NCBI GenBank assembly: GCA_937926845.1
Contig: CALBBS010000118.1
Coordinates: 1 to 7,457 of the forward strand
Length of the DNA: 7,457 nt
Origin: an uncultured Atopobium sp.
GTDB lineage: Bacteria; Actinomycetota; Coriobacteriia; Coriobacteriales; Atopobiaceae
Direction: 5' to 3'
Shown here: positions 6,053 to 7,457 of the stretch, one piece after another
Layout of the letters: the number at the start of each line of letters is the position of its first letter
How positions within the stretch are numbered: position 1 is the first letter of the stretch
The notes under the pieces: generated by a model
Seen by the model: the letters and a program-made list of their open reading frames with translations, nothing else
Databases searched by the model: none
What the model was told of the DNA's origin: nothing
Made by a program: the position numbers and the translations under genes

Positions 6053-6388
6053 ATGTCTTTAGATGACGGCATGACTGCTACACAAGAAGCAGCCTTTGAG
6101 ATTATTGCTACCGTTGGAACGGCAAAGTCAATGTATATTGGCGCAATTCAGAAGGCAAAAACGGGCGATATTGAAGGCGCGCGTGCAGATATTATTGCTG
6201 GTACAGAGATTTTTAATGAGGGCCATAGCACGCACTTGAACATGCTCCAGCAGTCTGCAATTGACAACAGTAACGTTGAGTTCTCGCTCATTTTGATCCA
6301 CGCTGAAGATCAGCTTATGCAGGCTGAATCTTTCCGCATTATTGCTGAGGACTTTATTGACGTGTACGAGAAGCTGCTTAACAAATAG
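6053..6388 (+). CDS. PTS EIIA component, Lac (lactose/cellobiose) family
   Basis: A 111-residue helical protein that receives phosphate from HPr and gives it to EIIB; family members act as homotrimers. Residues 13-111 form the Lac-type EIIA helical bundle. The active site is LILIHAEDQLM (79-89): H83 aligns with the phosphorylated His of LacF (His78), and D86 with the metal-binding Asp at the trimer axis. Many relatives have DHLM here, and this protein has DQLM (Q87). NEGHSTHLNMLQQSA (55-69) is also typical of the family. The ATG at 6053 follows GAGG at 6044-6047; M7 is a possible but less well placed alternative start. The 56-base gap from EIIB holds no strong hairpin. The kinase gene starts 14 bases after the stop, so the two are surely cotranscribed. 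Confidence 0.95.
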   Translation: MSLDDGMTATQEAAFEIIATVGTAKSMYIGAIQKAKTGDIEGARADIIAGTEIFNEGHSTHLNMLQQSAIDNSNVEFSLILIHAEDQLMQAESFRIIAEDFIDVYEKLLNK

Positions 6389-6402
6389 CTGGCGAGGAAA
6401 AC

Positions 6403-7290
6403 ATGTGTGCAGAAACGCTTCTTGGCGGTATTGAGTTTGGCGGAACAAAGATTGTTCTTGCCACGGGTACACCAGACGGAAAAATTTACGAGCGCGAGGT
6501 CTTTCCCACGACAGCGCCAGAGTCTGTTTTGCCAAAGATTGTGGGCTGGTTCAAAGCTCGCTCTATTCAGGCTCTAGGTGTTGGAGCATTTGGCCCCACG
6601 GGAGTCAATCCTGATCTGCCTAGCTACGGAAAGATTCTCTCGACTCCTAAGCAAGGTTGGCGCAACTTCAATCTGTTGCAGGCGTTGAAGGATGGACTGA
6701 ACGTCCCTGTTGGATACGATACCGACGTTAATGCAGCTTGTTTAGGAGAAGCAGTTTTTGGTGCAGCTCGCGGCCTTGATAACGTTGTCTACCTGACAGT
6801 AGGAACCGGAATTGGTGCCGGCGTGCTGCTTGAAGGAAAACTCCAGCACGGCATGCTCCATCCCGAGGCTGGTCATATCCTTGTTGAACGTGAGGCAAAC
6901 GATTTTTGGCAGCAAACTAAGTGTCCCTATCACCAGAACTGCCTTGAGGGGCTGGCATCAGGTCCTGCTATTCAAGAGCGCTGGGGACTTCCAGCTGTTG
7001 AGCTTACCGAGAAAGACGAGGTATGGGAGCTTGAGGCTGCCTATCTTGCAAAAGCCCTCTCCACATATGTAATGTGCTACTCACCTCAGCGTATTATTTT
7101 GGGTGGAGGCGTCATGAAACAGAAGCAACTGTTTCCGCTTATCCAGCAGAAACTTGTTGCATACCTCAACGGCTACATCAACACCCCAGAGATAGAGGAC
7201 ATCCAGAATTACGTTGTTCCTGGGGGTTGCGAGGGAAACCAGGGCATTCTAGGTGCTTTGGTGCTTGGTCGTCGCGCACTTGGTGCGTAA
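6403..7290 (+). CDS. ROK-family sugar kinase (fructokinase/glucokinase-like)
   Basis: Last gene of the operon. It is predicted to phosphorylate, with ATP, the unphosphorylated hexose released by the GH1 enzyme. The 295-residue protein is full length: phosphate loop GGIEFGGTK (8-16), catalytic D108 in DTDVNAACLGE, second ATP-binding segment TVGTGIGAGVL (132-142), HPEAGHI (153-159), the zinc site formed by H158 with C174, H177 and C180 in CPYHQNC, then CLEGLASGPAI and ILGGG (232-236). The HPEAGHI plus C-x2-H-x2-C arrangement is typical of the bacterial ROK fructokinases that include GmuE/YdhR of Bacillus subtilis, so fructose or mannose as well as glucose may be accepted. The start is supported by GAGGA at 6394-6398, four bases before the ATG. 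A terminator hairpin lies 56 bases after the stop. Confidence 0.92.
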   Translation: MCAETLLGGIEFGGTKIVLATGTPDGKIYEREVFPTTAPESVLPKIVGWFKARSIQALGVGAFGPTGVNPDLPSYGKILSTPKQGWRNFNLLQALKDGLNVPVGYDTDVNAACLGEAVFGAARGLDNVVYLTVGTGIGAGVLLEGKLQHGMLHPEAGHILVEREANDFWQQTKCPYHQNCLEGLASGPAIQERWGLPAVELTEKDEVWELEAAYLAKALSTYVMCYSPQRIILGGGVMKQKQLFPLIQQKLVAYLNGYINTPEIEDIQNYVVPGGCEGNQGILGALVLGRRALGA

Positions 7291-7340
7291 TTACTTGGCG
7301 ATAAGAACGACTACCGTGTAGAACAGCGTTCACTTTGCAA

Positions 7341-7382
7341 ACAAATGGCGAGAAGATCAATTGGTCTTCTCGCCTTATTTGT
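7341..7382 (+). terminator. Hairpin terminator at the end of the sugar operon
   Basis: GGCGAGAAGATC (7347-7358) pairs with GGTCTTCTCGCC (7363-7374): 12 bp with one T-G wobble around the loop AATT. ACAAAT (7341-7346) can also pair with ATTTGT (7377-7382) across a TT bulge, extending the stem. The downstream T-tract TTATTTGTGT is imperfect, so termination may be partial. It is the only terminator-like structure after the kinase gene. Confidence 0.75.
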
Positions 7383-7385
7383 GTC
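7343..7385 (+). repeat. Hairpin repeat, copy 2 (pairs with 1852-1894)
   Basis: This is the second copy of the 43-base element, in the same orientation as copy 1 and differing at two positions. The T-to-C change at 7373 converts a wobble at the base of the stem into a G-C pair, so the stem is preserved. That fits either selection on the structure or recent duplication. Confidence 0.85.
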
Positions 7386-7457
7386 TTGTGACGTGCGATT
7401 TTTCTAGCAAGTTCTACTTTCTAGAGAGAGTGTCTGTTGCCCACGTGCTGCTCTGGG

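Noticed and set aside
7386..7457. Possible 3' end of a convergent minus-strand gene at the right edge
   Set aside because: All three minus-strand frames reach a stop after 11 to 17 codons and none gives a recognisable C-terminus, so coding cannot be supported from 72 bases.

Overview
The window looks like chromosomal DNA of a moderate-GC Gram-positive bacterium, most probably a Coriobacteriia member of the Atopobium/Lancefieldella/Olsenella kind. That guess rests on overall codon and protein character, not on a marker gene, and should be held loosely. Genes are tightly packed, each with a clear purine-rich ribosome binding site, and no mobile element, tRNA, rRNA or CRISPR array is visible.

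Left part (1-1895). The 5' end of a DEAD-box RNA helicase gene runs leftward off the edge (109 to 1, minus). It diverges from a MetA-family homoserine O-acyltransferase gene (156-1139, plus) of methionine biosynthesis. A small YfcE/MJ0936-type metallophosphodiesterase gene follows (1269-1829, plus). A hairpin terminator near 1856-1883 separates it from the convergent regulator gene.

Right part (1909-7382) is one carbohydrate-utilisation locus. A GntR/UTRA repressor gene (2628-1909, minus) diverges from a five-gene operon: GH1 6-phospho-beta-glycosidase, then Lac-family PTS components EIIC, EIIB and EIIA as separate proteins, then a ROK-family sugar kinase. A second hairpin, nearly identical in sequence to the first, closes the operon. 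The expected pathway is import and phosphorylation of a beta-linked disaccharide by EIIA-EIIB-EIIC, hydrolysis of the 6-phospho-disaccharide by the GH1 enzyme to a hexose 6-phosphate and a free hexose, and phosphorylation of the free hexose by the ROK kinase. The repressor probably senses a sugar phosphate. The gene families match the Bacillus subtilis gmu (glucomannan oligosaccharide) operon without its isomerase and mannanase.

I see no radically new system. The points most worth a second look are: a MetA with Glu at position 111, predicting acetyl-CoA rather than succinyl-CoA use; the same symmetric AGTATACT core in both divergent intergenic regions, able to act as a -10 box on both strands; a probable leaderless start for the helicase; near-identical hairpins at both ends of the sugar locus; a perfect 11-bp hairpin just before the EIIB ribosome binding site; and a non-standard phosphate-binding position in the GH1 enzyme.
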